Source: Steromphala cineraria
Taxonomy: Eukaryota; Mollusca; Gastropoda; Trochida; Trochidae
Length of the DNA stretch: 64,000 nucleotides
Reading direction: 5' to 3'
Assembly: GCA_916613615.1 (NCBI GenBank)
Contig: OU744730.1
Span: 32,969,315 to 33,033,314 of the forward strand
Notes under the pieces: generated by a model
What the model was told of the DNA's origin: nothing
The model's input: the letters and a program-made list of their open reading frames with translations, nothing else
The model's database searches: none
Shown: positions 23,440 to 33,764 of the stretch, one piece after another
How positions within the stretch are numbered: position 1 is the first letter of the stretch
Layout of the letters: the number at the start of each line of letters is the position of its first letter
Translations under genes and position numbers: made by a program

Positions 23440-25770
23440 TTCAATACACATCAAACTTACAAAACAATTTTGTGTTACGATCTCGACTTACATACAAGTT
23501 TGAGAAGTTTGATGTTACATAAAAAGCTCAAAGTTACATTAAAGGTATTTTGTAAGATAGAATGCTCGATGTTACATAAAAGGTTTGATGTTACTTAAAT
23601 GCTGGAAGTTACTTAAAAGGTTTGATGTTACATAATGCTCGAAGTTACATAAACGGTTTTATGTAACAAAATGCTCGATGTTACATAAAAAAGGTTTATT
23701 TTACATAAAATGCTCGAAGTTACATTAAAGGTTTGATGTTAAGATAAATGCTGAAGTTACAGTAAAGGTTTTATGTTAGATAGAATGCTCGATGTTACTT
23801 AAAAGGTTTGATGTTACATAAATGCTCGAGGTTACATGAACGGTTTTATGTAACATAACATGCTCTAAGATACATAAAATGGTTGATGTTAAAAATAATT
23901 CTCGATTTAATAAAAGGTTTGATGTTACGATAAACGTGAAGTTACATTAATGTTTTATGTTAGATTAAATGCTCGATGTTACTTAAAAGGTTTGATGTTA
24001 TTTAAATGATAGAAGTTACTTAAAAGGTTTGATGTTATTTAAATGATAGAAGTTACATAAAATGTTGATGTTACATAAATGCTCTAAGTGACATTAAAGG
24101 TTTGATGATAGATTAAATGCTCGAAGTTAAATAAACGGTTATATGTCACATAAAATGCTCGATGTTACAAAACAGGTTTAATGTGACACAAAATGTTCGA
24201 TGTTGCATAAAAAGTTTGATATCGAGGTTTTATTTCAAAATCATGTAAAATTATGTAACATAATGTAGGTTATAAAAACACGTTATATACACATATCAAA
24301 TTAAATGTTAAATATATATAGTTTGATAGTCAATAGAAAATTTGATATTTCCAAAAACTTTGATGCAACCTGAATTAAAGTTCAGAAAATATGTTTGATG
24401 TTGCAATAAAATGTTCGAAGTTGCACTACAAATTCGTGTTACATAATGTAATCTAGTTACAAAACACGTTACAAAACAATGTTTAATGCTAACTTTATCA
24501 AATTCGATCTTTAATCAAAACAATTTATATTTCAAACAAGTAGAATAACAAGTTTGATGTTGCATGAAGGACTCAAAGTTACTAATAAGTTTGATGTTTC
24601 AAAAAGAATGTAACTTCGCGTAAAAGTAAATGCTGTTTGAAGACTGGAAATCTAGTTGTACGCGGTTGTTACAAAAAGTGCTCAAAATTAAATAAATAGT
24701 TCTATGACATTCTTTTTCTTTACTAAGTTAGATATTTCATAACGGTTTGAAATAACGTTAAATGTTAGAGGTTACATGAAATACCTGGGGTTGCACTGCG
24801 TGTTTGATGTAATACAACATTCTCCTAGTCATAAAACCATGTTTGATGTGAGATAAAGAGCTTGAAGTTTCATTACAAGTTTAATTTTACATAAAGATCA
24901 TAAACTTGGTAACATAATCGTTTTTTTGTTACATAACAAGTTTGAATGTCACATATCTTTTCAAAAATGTAAGAAGGAACATGAGTGTTGCATAACGAGT
25001 TTGATGAATTATAAAAAATGAAGTTCCATAACAAGTTTGATATTACATAAGAGCTCTAAGTTACATAACAAGTTTGATATTACATAAGAGCTCTAAGTTC
25101 CATAACTAGTTTGATATTACATAAGAGCTCGAAGTTACATAACAAGTTTGATATTACATAAGAGCTCTAAGTTCCATAACTGGTTTGATATTACATAAGA
25201 GCTCGAAGTTCCATAACTAGTTTAATATTACATAAGAGCTCGAAGTTACATAACAAATTTGATGTTACATAAAGAGCTCGAAGTTACAAAACTAGTTTGA
25301 TATTACAGAAAGAGCTCGAAGTTACAAAACGTGTTTGATATTACAGAAAGAGCTCGAAGTTACAAAACGTGTTTGATATTACAGAAAGAGCTCGAAGTTA
25401 CAAAACGTGTTTGATATTACAGAAAGAGCTCGAAGTTACAAAACGTGTTTGATATTACAGAAAGAGCTCGAAGTTACAAAACGTGTTTGATATTACAGAA
25501 AGAGCTCGAAGTTACAAAACGTGTTTGATATTACAGAAAGAGCTCGAAGTTACAAAACGTGTTTGATATTACATAAGAGCTCGAAGTTACAAAACGTGTT
25601 TGATATTACAGAAAGAGCTCGAAGTTACAAAACGTGTTTGATATTACATAAGAGCTCGAAGTTACAAAACGTGTTTGATATTACAGAAAGAGCTCGAAGT
25701 TACAAAACGTGTTTGATATTACATAAGAGCTCGAAGTTACAAAACGTGTTTGATGTAACATAAATGGTTC
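23440..25770. repeat. Intronic tandem array, dimeric ~38-bp unit, 2.3 kb
   Basis: The unit has two related halves of about 19 bp, GTTTGATGTTACATAAA and GCTCGAAGTTACATAAA, which alternate with decay at the left (23440-25000). From about 25035 to 25755 units are nearly identical at 38 or 37 bp (successive GTTTGATATT at 25333 and 25371), each with a GAGCTC palindrome. Alternating 38- and 37-bp units give a 25-codon open repeat at 25521-25763, which is a by-product. Recent homogenisation at the right edge stops about 120 bp before the exon 2 acceptor. Confidence 0.95.
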
Positions 25771-25892
25771 AAAGTAACCTTACAACGAGTTCACAGTTTT
25801 ACAAACAGTTCACAAACATTTTATGAATGTGCATTTTGAAAGTATTGCCTCTTTATTCTTTCGCTTCATCAGTGTGAATTCTATATTTTCAG

Positions 25893-26091
25893 ATAGCAAA
25901 CCTTGCATGTCTAAATGGACTGAGTCGCTGTGAGGAGTTTGAATTCTGGGCTATGCGAATAGTGAACATAGGAGTCGCTGTGAACCCGTTCGTGTACGGA
26001 GTTATGAAGAAGACATACAGGAGAGGCTATATCTACCTACTGCGCATGTCAATACACTTCATGACGTGCACGCTTATACCAAGTCCGAAAT
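25893..26091 (+). CDS. Prostanoid-receptor-like GPCR, exon 2 (residues 272-338 start)
   Basis: Bounded by TTTTCAG at the left and T|GTGAGT at the right; 199 nt, reading in phase from exon 1 and leaving phase 1. It encodes the end of TM6, loop 3, and TM7 with NPFVY at 302-306. R293 lies nine residues before N302, which is position 7.40, where vertebrate prostanoid receptors carry the arginine that binds the ligand carboxylate. Helix 8 follows (KKTYRRGY, about 310-317), and a cysteine at about 330 could be lipid-modified. Both the NPxxY hallmark and clean splice sites support the exon strongly. Confidence 0.92.
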
Positions 26092-26823
26092 GTGAGTGAT
26101 TTGACAGTGAAATTACATTGAAGGTAGCATGGTTTTATGTTATTTCTTCAAATTATTCTTAGTGCAGGCCTAATCTTTGACCTTGGAAGGGTCGAAAACC
26201 CAACAATAAAACCCGATCGGAGAAGAACCTTTTAAGTGTCACTCAAAAACTGTTGGCTCCCATTTTATTGTGACACCATTTATTCATATGTGAGACATGA
26301 TATATTGCGTTCGATTAAGAAATGGGAGCCAACAGTTTTTGAGTGACACTTAAAAGGTTCTTCTCCGATCGGGTTTTATTGTTGGGTTTTCGACCCTCAC
26401 AAGGTCAAAGATTAGGCCTGCACTAAGAATAATCTATGCATTGTAACGTTCCATTCGGAACATCTTGAAACCGAAACGAGAAATGTGTGGGATATATCTT
26501 ATTTCTAGAGAGTATAACTATTTCAGTTAAAACAGTTTAAAACGACTTAAAAGCTCCCCTTCCTGTACCGATTTACCGTAGTGGTAGAACAAGTATTTAG
26601 GTATCAAACATTATCTTCATGCGGTCATTTTAGGGAACCATTTATATCTTTCAAGTCGCATACGGTCGGTTTACAAAATTGGTCATATTTCTTTTCCATT
26701 CATAAATTCGTTTTATTTTCTAAAGAAGCGTGCCTTGCGCCTATCACCAATGCTTTAACTTGAAGCGTGGTGACGTGCAAACGAGTATGGTCAAATATTA
26801 TTGATGTTCTTTAAATATTTCAG
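26092..26823 (+). other. GPCR intron 2 (732 nt, phase 1)
   Basis: Donor GTGAGT at 26092, acceptor AATATTTCAG ending at 26823. About 40% of it is the fold-back at 26152-26433. The rest shows no feature. Confidence 0.85.
26152..26433. mobile_element. Nearly perfect fold-back, 114-bp arms, in GPCR intron 2
   Basis: The arms 26152-26265 and 26320-26433 are reverse complements with about two mismatches, around a 54-nt spacer. Such high arm identity points to a recent insertion or recent arm conversion. Transcribed as part of the intron it would form a long double-stranded hairpin starting 60 nt after the exon 2 donor. Target duplication and family are unknown. Confidence 0.9.
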
Positions 26824-26957
26824 ACGGTGAAGAGATATTCGACCTACGAGACTCGAGTAAGGTGCGACGAAGTCTGACCTCAGTAAGGATTCGACCCTCG
26901 ACCCAGAAGCATTTAGAGCAGCTAGCGGTCTCGACTGTGTCGGAATCAAGCGCCTAG
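26824..26957 (+). CDS. Prostanoid-receptor-like GPCR, exon 3 (C-terminal tail, residues 338-381)
   Basis: Completes codon 338 (Tyr) and adds 43 residues before TAG at 26955-26957. The tail is rich in Ser, Thr and basic residues (SSKVRRSLTSVR; STVSESSA at the end), which suits phosphorylation by receptor kinases and arrestin binding, but no specific site can be assigned. The frame matches the phase-1 donor of exon 2. Total protein 381 residues, usual for class A receptors. Confidence 0.85.
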
Positions 26958-27350
26958 ATCTACGGACTTCCAGGATGATGCCACATGCCTAGTAATACTG
27001 TCCTAGATGGTGATTTCTGTAGACTCTCAGGGGTGCCAGTGGAGCTGCATTGTGTCCTAGGAGGTCTGCGGATTTTCAGGATGATGCCAATGGGCATGGA
27101 CAAGTAGTGCTATAAGAGACAGTGGTTAAAGCAAAGAATTTCTGTTGATTTTCAGGACGGTTCCAAGCGTAGAGAATGACTTCAAAATGGTACAAAACTT
27201 AAGAATGTGTCATTGAAGAGCAGGACATAGTGACCATGGTGCCAATATCTGTCCTAAAACAGATACCGGCTTGTTATATGTGTGGTCAAGAGGCGAAGAC
27301 GTTACTTTCCAATCGGGATTTGCAGACTTTCAGAATGGTGCTACAAGACA
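26958..27350 (+). repeat. Degenerate repeat in the presumed GPCR 3' UTR
   Basis: A unit resembling CTGCGGATTTTCAGGATGATGCCA recurs with substitutions at about 26959, 27019, 27066, 27142 and 27316, at irregular 45-175-bp spacing. An ATTAAA at 27365-27370 could serve as polyadenylation signal; no AATAAA is close. Confidence 0.55.
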
Positions 27351-27849
27351 ACTTCTGGTGTGCCATTAAATTTTTATGGTAGCCAGTCTATCGGGAAAAG
27401 AAGCGTCTGCTGGAATCGTTGTCGTCATAGAGGTACATTGCAGCAAGAAACCATGAAATGTCAAAAGGAAGTCTGAATACCTGCAGGAGAGTACCAATTA
27501 TATATATCCTCCAAAGTGGTATTGAAATAGGCTTGCTTGTCATGGTATCAATCTGAGATTTGAGCGAATCTTTAGATAAACTACCGGGCAAAAGAAGGTA
27601 TACACCAATACCTAAAAACCTCAAAATACCTCAATACCTAAAACACAGTTTGTAATTTATATAATAACAGCAGTACTTTTGCTCGGTAGTATACGTTTTA
27701 AAGGACCTATGAGGATATGACGCGTGTAACCGTTCAAGGACGATGTAGATCTGCTTTAGAGGAGGCACTAGTATATGTGAAAAACTTTTGCCAAAGGGTG
27801 TAAAGACTATACTCGCCAAGGCTTACAAGGACAGATCATAAGTGGCAAA
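27351..27849. other. GPCR 3' flank without further genes
   Basis: Nothing convincing. Short open frames on both strands lack features. Confidence 0.4.
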
Positions 27850-28860
27850 CCGGTGTAACAGGCTCAAAAGACTCTACCGCCTCAAATAACTCTAGAGTCA
27901 AATGGGCCTAGCCTCAAAAGACTCCAGAGTCATGTGGGCCCAAGGACACGCCCAGTCTCAAATGACTCTATCCAGGCTCAAATGACTCTAGCAAATAATC
28001 AATCTGTGAAATCAAATTCTCACATGAGTCCAAGGAAACGCCCAGTCTCAAATGACTCTATCCAGGCTCAAATGACTCTACCAAAGTAATCTGTGAAATT
28101 GAATTGTCTCAATGTTTATTTTAAACCATTGACAAGTCTAAATGTTTTCATGCACTGGATTTACATCCGCCCCAAATTATTAAAAATCATACTTTTAATC
28201 TGCGTTTCGAGAAGAGAATACTTTCATGTTTGTTGTTCATTGTAATGAAAACTGCGTATTATCTATATGACAGCTTCAATTTTGTTTCCATGCTGCTACA
28301 TTTATTACTTGACGTCACTGATGAGTTTAAACTATAGTTCTTGACTGAAATTGTAACAATATTTACACATAGCATCACTATGAAGCGTTGAATCTGTATG
28401 TTGTCGTTTGCGACTATACTTTTACTTTTTTGAGGATACTAAGCAATTTTATGAGAGCATATTTGGTGAATGGTTATATCATTTAAATCAGTTTTTATAT
28501 CCATGGCTTATGTATTTATTATTGATGCGTTTTGTTAAATTCTTTTTTTTAAAAACTTTTAATCACGTTCAAGTTCAATTTTCGTTACATGTCAATAATT
28601 TGAGGGAACTGTTATAATAAGCGTTAAGAAAAAAAATCATGTTTGTCAAGCTTTTAAGATATCTACGGAAGCATCCTAGTGCCACGGTGAGAATTTTTTT
28701 TATCTCCTAATTAGGAGATACTATCACATACGTAACTCCTAATTAGGACTTACATATTACGTAATTAGGACTTAGTTATCACCTAATTAGGAGATACTAA
28801 CTCCTAATTAGGAGATACTACCTCCTAATTAGGACATAAGTATCTCCTTATTAGGACTTC

Positions 28861-28890
28861 AATCAATCAAAACTTTATTCAGCATGGAGG
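28861..28890 (-). mobile_element. Possible LINE or SINE 3' tail
   Basis: On the minus strand this reads CTGAATAAAGTTTTGATTGA followed by another GATT unit, the usual look of a non-LTR element 3' end with a short tandem tail. It would be inserted inside the 28658-29926 element. Its 5' extent (to the right) is not resolved. Confidence 0.3.
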
Positions 28891-29017
28891 TCATTCAAAA
28901 GTTAACCTTTTTTACTTATATACACGCTCACCTGCAGACCTATATATTTTTATCCTTTTACAAATATTTACAATGTAGTTTGATAAGTTGAATAAAATAA
29001 ATGACATTATAAATATT

Positions 29018-29457
29018 GACTGGTGATGAGGTCTATACCTCTTTTATGGACCCTAGGAAAACAATATTGACCGAGGACAAAGTTAATGGATTTGAGGAAA
29101 CAATATTGACCAAGGACGAAGTCAGAGGTCAATATTGTTTTCCTCGGGTTCATAGAAAGAGGGCTGGACCGAATTCACCAGTTCATAGTTATTTTATTAC
29201 GCTTCGATACAAAAAGGAAAATACGAAAAAGACTACGTGATCTACAGCAATAAGCTTCAATTGCTTTGGGACAAGTGGACAATGACGTCATGATCAGAAT
29301 CGAACCAAATTCCCGTAGTTAGCCGTAGTTTTTGTTGTCTTTTCGTTTTTGTATCTCTGAATAATAAAACAATTATGCAATGGTGAATGTTTTATTGATC
29401 TGAGGAAAACAATATTGACCTCGGACTTCGTCCTCGGTCAATAATGTTTCCACGAGT
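29018..29457. repeat. Palindromic AACAATATTGACC hairpin units
   Basis: 29018-29190 is a long imperfect inverted repeat: ACTGGTGA...CCTCTTT...GGAAAACAATATTGACC is mirrored towards CACCAGT. A second unit at 29402-29457 repeats GAGGAAAACAATATTGACC with its inverted partner around ACTTCGTC. They sit in the centre of the 1.27-kb element. Confidence 0.7.
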
Positions 29458-29926
29458 CTATAAACTTTCTCCTAAACTTTTATTATTATATGAAAGACAA
29501 AATATATTATGATCTTTAGTGCTTTTGTGAGTCTTTTATAGCATAGATCATGTATAATATACTTTTAAAGTATGGGCGTTATCGGTCATTAGAAGTTAGA
29601 CCTTGCAATCACCTAATAGGTAGATAATAAGTCCTAATTAGGTGAAAGCTAAGTATTAATTAGGTGATAGCTAAGTCCTAATTAGGACTTAGTATCTCGT
29701 AATTAGGACTTAGTTTCTCGTAATTAGGAGTAAGTATCTCCTAATAAGGTGATAACTAAGTCCTAAGTAGGTGATAACTAAGTCCTAATTAGGTGATAAC
29801 TAAGTCCTAATTAGGAGTTAGTATCTCCTAAGTAGGAGTTAGTATCTCCTAATTAGGAGATAGTATCTCCTAATTAGGAGATAAAAAAAATTCTCACTGT
29901 GGCACTAGGATGCTTCCGTAGATATC

Positions 29927-31430
29927 AACTTTTACAAAAATATATTCATCTTGTGTACTGCAGTATGGTATTGCAAGATTTTTAAAGAAGTATTTCGGCA
30001 ATTTTCCATTAACAATTGATATAAAGGACAGAAGACGGAATATTAGGTGTTATAACGTTTTGATAATGAATGATTTTTATTCAAAATTATGCACCAAATT
30101 CATTTCATTATCAATTATATTACAAGTTATTCATATCATACGTCTGTAATTATTTACAAATGAAGATTTTTTTTTAGCAGAGTTTAGTTTTAATCGTCGT
30201 CATACGTATCATCTTAACCAATTGTTTTATGACTTATATCCTAAGACATCAAATTTGTATGTCTCTTTTCTTTGCTGTAACCACCATGAGACGTTTGTTA
30301 AAAAAAATTAAGTTTTGTAAAAAGGAACATGGAAAGCGCTGGTCTTTAAAAAAGGCTCACTCTATGTATACCATTTCACTTCATTACAAATTTCGAAATG
30401 GTAAAATCGTGCTTTTTTCATAATATTATGTATATTTGTTAATCGAATGATTAACATAGTTTACCTACATTGCAGTCATTTAATTTGTAGATCTATTTAA
30501 GAATCTGAATGGCAGTTTCCCATACTGTCAGGCTACCTGTTTAATTTTTAAATTATTTTATGTTCTACGTTTTAGCCAATTATGTTACCGAATAATCGCT
30601 TGAATAAATATATCCTAATTCAGTGTCAGACTTCATCTTTTTTAGACGAATGCAGTCTCCATTCAATGATTTAAGATATATTCATCTTTTCATATTTACT
30701 TGACAATGTAAGTGCAAAAAAACTACATTGACGAGGAATTTAGAAGGATAGATATCAAAGGACGTGTTTCATACGACTTTTACGCAACAAGAATGGATAT
30801 TTATTTTCGGGACATGAGCGATAGCGAATGTTCAATACAGACTTGCAAGAGTTAAAGTTATATGACAGACCTTCGACTGTTATACATTCTATATATCTGT
30901 ATAGTAATCAATGCATGACTTCACAAACTAGAATTTTACAACATTCTAAACGGTTTCAATATTTTCGTAAAGTAAATATGCCATTTTCATTTTCGGATAT
31001 GAAACAGGAAGATGGGACACTTGTGGAATGAACTCTCTTTAGAGATACAAGGACCTTTCCATTAGTTCTGACCGCAGCCCCGTAGGTCGCATAATAGTTT
31101 GCCAGTTTAGTGAAGGCAAAACCTAGTCATTTGAGTAATAATCACGACCAAGTATGATGCTTGTGGTAATAAGAGAACTGTGTGTTGATATTTTGTATTA
31201 CAAACTAAACTGAACTACATGTAAGTTATGCATCCTAAAACAATACCTGTTCACGTTTTCATAAAACACCTTACAAATTATGCCGTTTTAAAATCTCTTT
31301 GGCTAGCGGAGATAGGATAGTGAAAAAAGGCTTGTGAGTCTTGCGTCCTACCATAAATTTGCAAAACAAAACAAAATCAACCGAAGGTATTTGTTTTGTA
31401 TTTGTAATCTTAAGCCATGTTTCGACACAT
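29927..31430. other. Non-coding stretch
   Basis: No gene or repeat recognised. About 40 bp near 31114-31150 resemble 63426-63468 (shared GCAAAACCTAGT and AATCACG), perhaps a tiny shared repeat. Confidence 0.4.
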
Positions 31431-31548
31431 CTTGAGCTTAACAACGACACCAGCAGTTGTGTTAAAACGTCACCTAACATGAATAATGAAGTTGTCATCC
31501 ATCTATTCCTCATTGTCATTCAAACTTCTAAAATGCCTCTCAAATTTG
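31431..31548 (+). repeat. Stem-loop/GAAACGTC repeat, copy 2
   Basis: Collinear with 6946-7067: CTTGA, a bulged stem (TTAACAAC ... GTTGTGTTAA), AAACGTCACC, then GAAGTTGTCATCCATC and ACTTCTAAAATGCC. The stem differs from copy 1 but still pairs. Confidence 0.6.
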
Positions 31549-32029
31549 TTGCTTGTTTACATAGCAATTTATTTTATTATATATTAAGTTTCATAATTCT
31601 TCTTCCCGACTTTCTAGCAAAAAAACATATTGGAAAAGCTGTGTTGGGACCCCAAGTGTAATTGAACAGTCACAAAAATAATACTTTCATATTCTAAAGA
31701 ATGAAATTGCGAGTACTTCGTCAAAGCTCATGTGCCTGTCGCAGGGATTGCTGTCGCAACCCACCAACTACAGGATTAAGTTTTTAACCTCTAGACCTGT
31801 AGACATATGATAGACTTATGAAAATGGACTTTATCTCAATAGCAATGCTGTGTAGTGTGTAGGTAGGAAGGTCGAAAATAGAGAGAATTGGTTTTTGTTT
31901 TAAAGTTTTAGACAGACATTCACATGAAAGTTGACATATTTAAAAGTATAACATACGGCCAAATTTGACCTATGAGACATTGTATTCAGGCACATTTAAA
32001 ATACATACATGTAACAATAGAAGTCATAA

Positions 32030-32172
32030 TACATACGTGATACATACGTACACGTACATACATTCAGACATGCAGACATACACACACATACATACATTCA
32101 TACATTCATACACACATACACAAACATAAACACACACACACGCACGTACGTACGCACGCACGCACGCAGGAA
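32030..32172. repeat. Compound microsatellite of ACAT, ACAC and GCAC units
   Basis: Alternating purine-pyrimidine repeat (CATACATAC, CACACACA, CGTACGTACGCACGCACG). Potentially Z-DNA forming; produces a fortuitous minus-strand Cys/Val/Tyr-rich frame. Confidence 0.95.
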
Positions 32173-32994
32173 TGCATGCATAAACGAAAAATACGAAAAT
32201 ACTCATAGTTTCTAAATCAATTCATGTTACTTTATATATATATATAAAGACATATTGAACTCTTGAAAACAGGTCGTACATCATAGTTGGATGGAAATGC
32301 ATTTTCTAAAATTGACAGGGAAATATATATAACTCAACAGCATAATATCAAGATCAAAGTGAAAAGGGTTGGATATAAAGTATAAAAATAATAAGTTGAG
32401 CGTTTCAGTTGTGTGTCGGTCATGAAAAAACAAGTTGACCTTTATTTTATCGTTCATCAGCAATTATCAATGTTAACGCCATAAGATCACAAAGAACTTT
32501 TGATAAACTCTTCTCATTGACAACAACTCGGACTTATAAATTGTTTTTATTCCCACCAGAAAATGCGTATAGGTAATTTTGACAAAATAATTAATTCTAT
32601 ACTTGATTATGTGTTGTGAAAATAGTGTTCTACAATTATACAAGAAATATACGCGCAATCCTCCATAAAAGGAAAGTCGAAGAATTATACAGATGACTGG
32701 AGTAACAATTAGAGGATGTCTCAAGTAACAGATGTCTGCCTTCATGCAGTGTTTTTTTCCAAACCTTGTTAGATCTCTCTCTATTGTCTATCGGTTTGCC
32801 AAAAAGATTTTAAAAAAATCAAATTAAGAAAATTGAAAGAAATTGAAAGAAACATACAATTAAATAGGATATCTGAAGTCGTCAACAAAATACAAATTAT
32901 TGCTATAAAAATTTAACATTCTGTCATCAATTGATTCATCTAGAGTTTTCTGAGGCTAGCCCGAAATGACTTTATTTTAGTTTCATCGATAAAT
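32173..32994. other. Interior of the 5.4-kb fold-back, no gene
   Basis: AT-rich sequence with short open frames only. Nothing recognised. Confidence 0.4.
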
Positions 32995-33245
32995 TTGGAA
33001 AATGTTGAATTTGAGGTAGAGTCATTTGAGCCTGGATAGAGTCATTTGAGACTGGGCGTTTCCCTGGGCCCATATGACTCTAGAGTTATTTGAGACTAGG
33101 CCCAGAGCACTCTAGAGTTATTTCGGGCTAGGCTCAGATGACTCTAGAGTTATCTGAGCCCAGCCTGAAATAACTCTAGAGTCATATTTTGCCTAGAGTT
33201 ATTTGAGGCTGATACACCGGAATAGGTTTACTCTGACCCTAATGA

Positions 33246-33640
33246 CAAAGGTACGATGATACAGTTTTCCAAATTAATATAGTCAAATGCCTTGAGCATT
33301 GATTTATGATACGCGAGGAAGATATCGTTTTACTATGATGTCAATCGCAGAGTCTTATATACGGATTTGATGATCAGTGACAAAAATGAATATGTGAGTT
33401 GTCACATAAACTCTTACGCTCTGTTGTAAAGGTACGACGATACAGCTTTCCAAATTAATAAAGTCAAAAGCTTTGAGCATTGACTTATGATACGCGAGGA
33501 AGATATCGTTTGACTATGATGCCAATATCGCAGAGGCTTATACTGATTAAATGGTCAGTGCCAAAAATGAATTTGTGAGTGGCCATATAAACACTGACGC
33601 TATGTGATAAAGGCAAGATAGTACAAATTATACAAATACT
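33246..33640. repeat. 182-bp tandem duplication plus a short third copy
   Basis: 33246-33427 and 33428-33606 align end to end (shared AAAGGTACGA, ACAG-TTTCCAAATTAAT, GATACGCGAGGAAGATATCG). A third start is visible at about 33607. It lies immediately outside the right end of the 5.4-kb fold-back. Confidence 0.85.
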
Positions 33641-33764
33641 TATTTCCCAAATAAGTCAAATGCACTAACCATGAGAAATAGCTAGGTACCTTCAATAGTG
33701 TGTCGTCATACGAGTTTCCAAGTTCCTTCAGATTAACATCTATAGAAATAAATAGAGATTATTA

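Larger units (their letters stand above)
20293..25892 (+). other. GPCR intron 1 (5.6 kb, phase 0)
   Basis: Donor GTATGT at 20293; acceptor CTATATTTTCAG ending at 25892. It contains a fold-back (20604-20813), a (CTA)n microsatellite (22604-22749) and a long tandem array (about 23440-25770). The stretches 20814-22507 and 22750-23440 show no gene or recognisable repeat. Confidence 0.85.
28658..29926. mobile_element. 1.27-kb element with 68-bp TIRs and TCCTAATTAGGA subterminal palindromes
   Basis: The TIRs 28658-28725 and 29859-29926 differ at one of 68 positions; their outer part reads GATATCTACGGAAGCATCC. Next to each TIR lies an irregular array of palindromic units, TCCTAATTAGGAGATA and variants (about 28703-28860 and 29605-29883). 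Because the very ends are palindromic (GATATC) the target duplication cannot be fixed. No coding capacity. Confidence 0.85.
27850..33223. mobile_element. Composite fold-back element, 5.4 kb, ~220-bp inverted ends
   Basis: Left end 27850-28080 and right end about 32995-33223 are inverted relatives: both start CCGGTGTA-CAG-CTCAAA. Both contain several copies of CTCAAATGACTCTA or CTCAAATAACTCTAGAG and share GAAACGCCCAGTCTCAAATG. Each end is thus an array of units around the palindrome TGACTCTAGAGTCA. The interior has no transposase frame and hosts the 28658-29926 element. No clear target duplication, so two independent inverted insertions of one repeat remain possible. Confidence 0.6.

Noticed and set aside
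25035..25755. Regular short repeats reminiscent of a CRISPR array
   Set aside because: Repeats are contiguous with no unique spacers, lie in a spliced intron of an animal gene, and grade into decayed copies. This is a minisatellite.
25521..25763. 80-residue ORF with a 25-residue repeat
   Set aside because: It arises because 38- and 37-bp units alternate to give 75 bp, a multiple of three, within the intronic array.
31341..31661. 106-codon ORF
   Set aside because: It overlaps the stem-loop/GAAACGTC repeat; the equivalent copy at 6946 is read in a similar fortuitous frame.
32024..32206. Cys/Val/Tyr-rich minus-strand ORF
   Set aside because: Translation of the compound ACAT/ACAC microsatellite.
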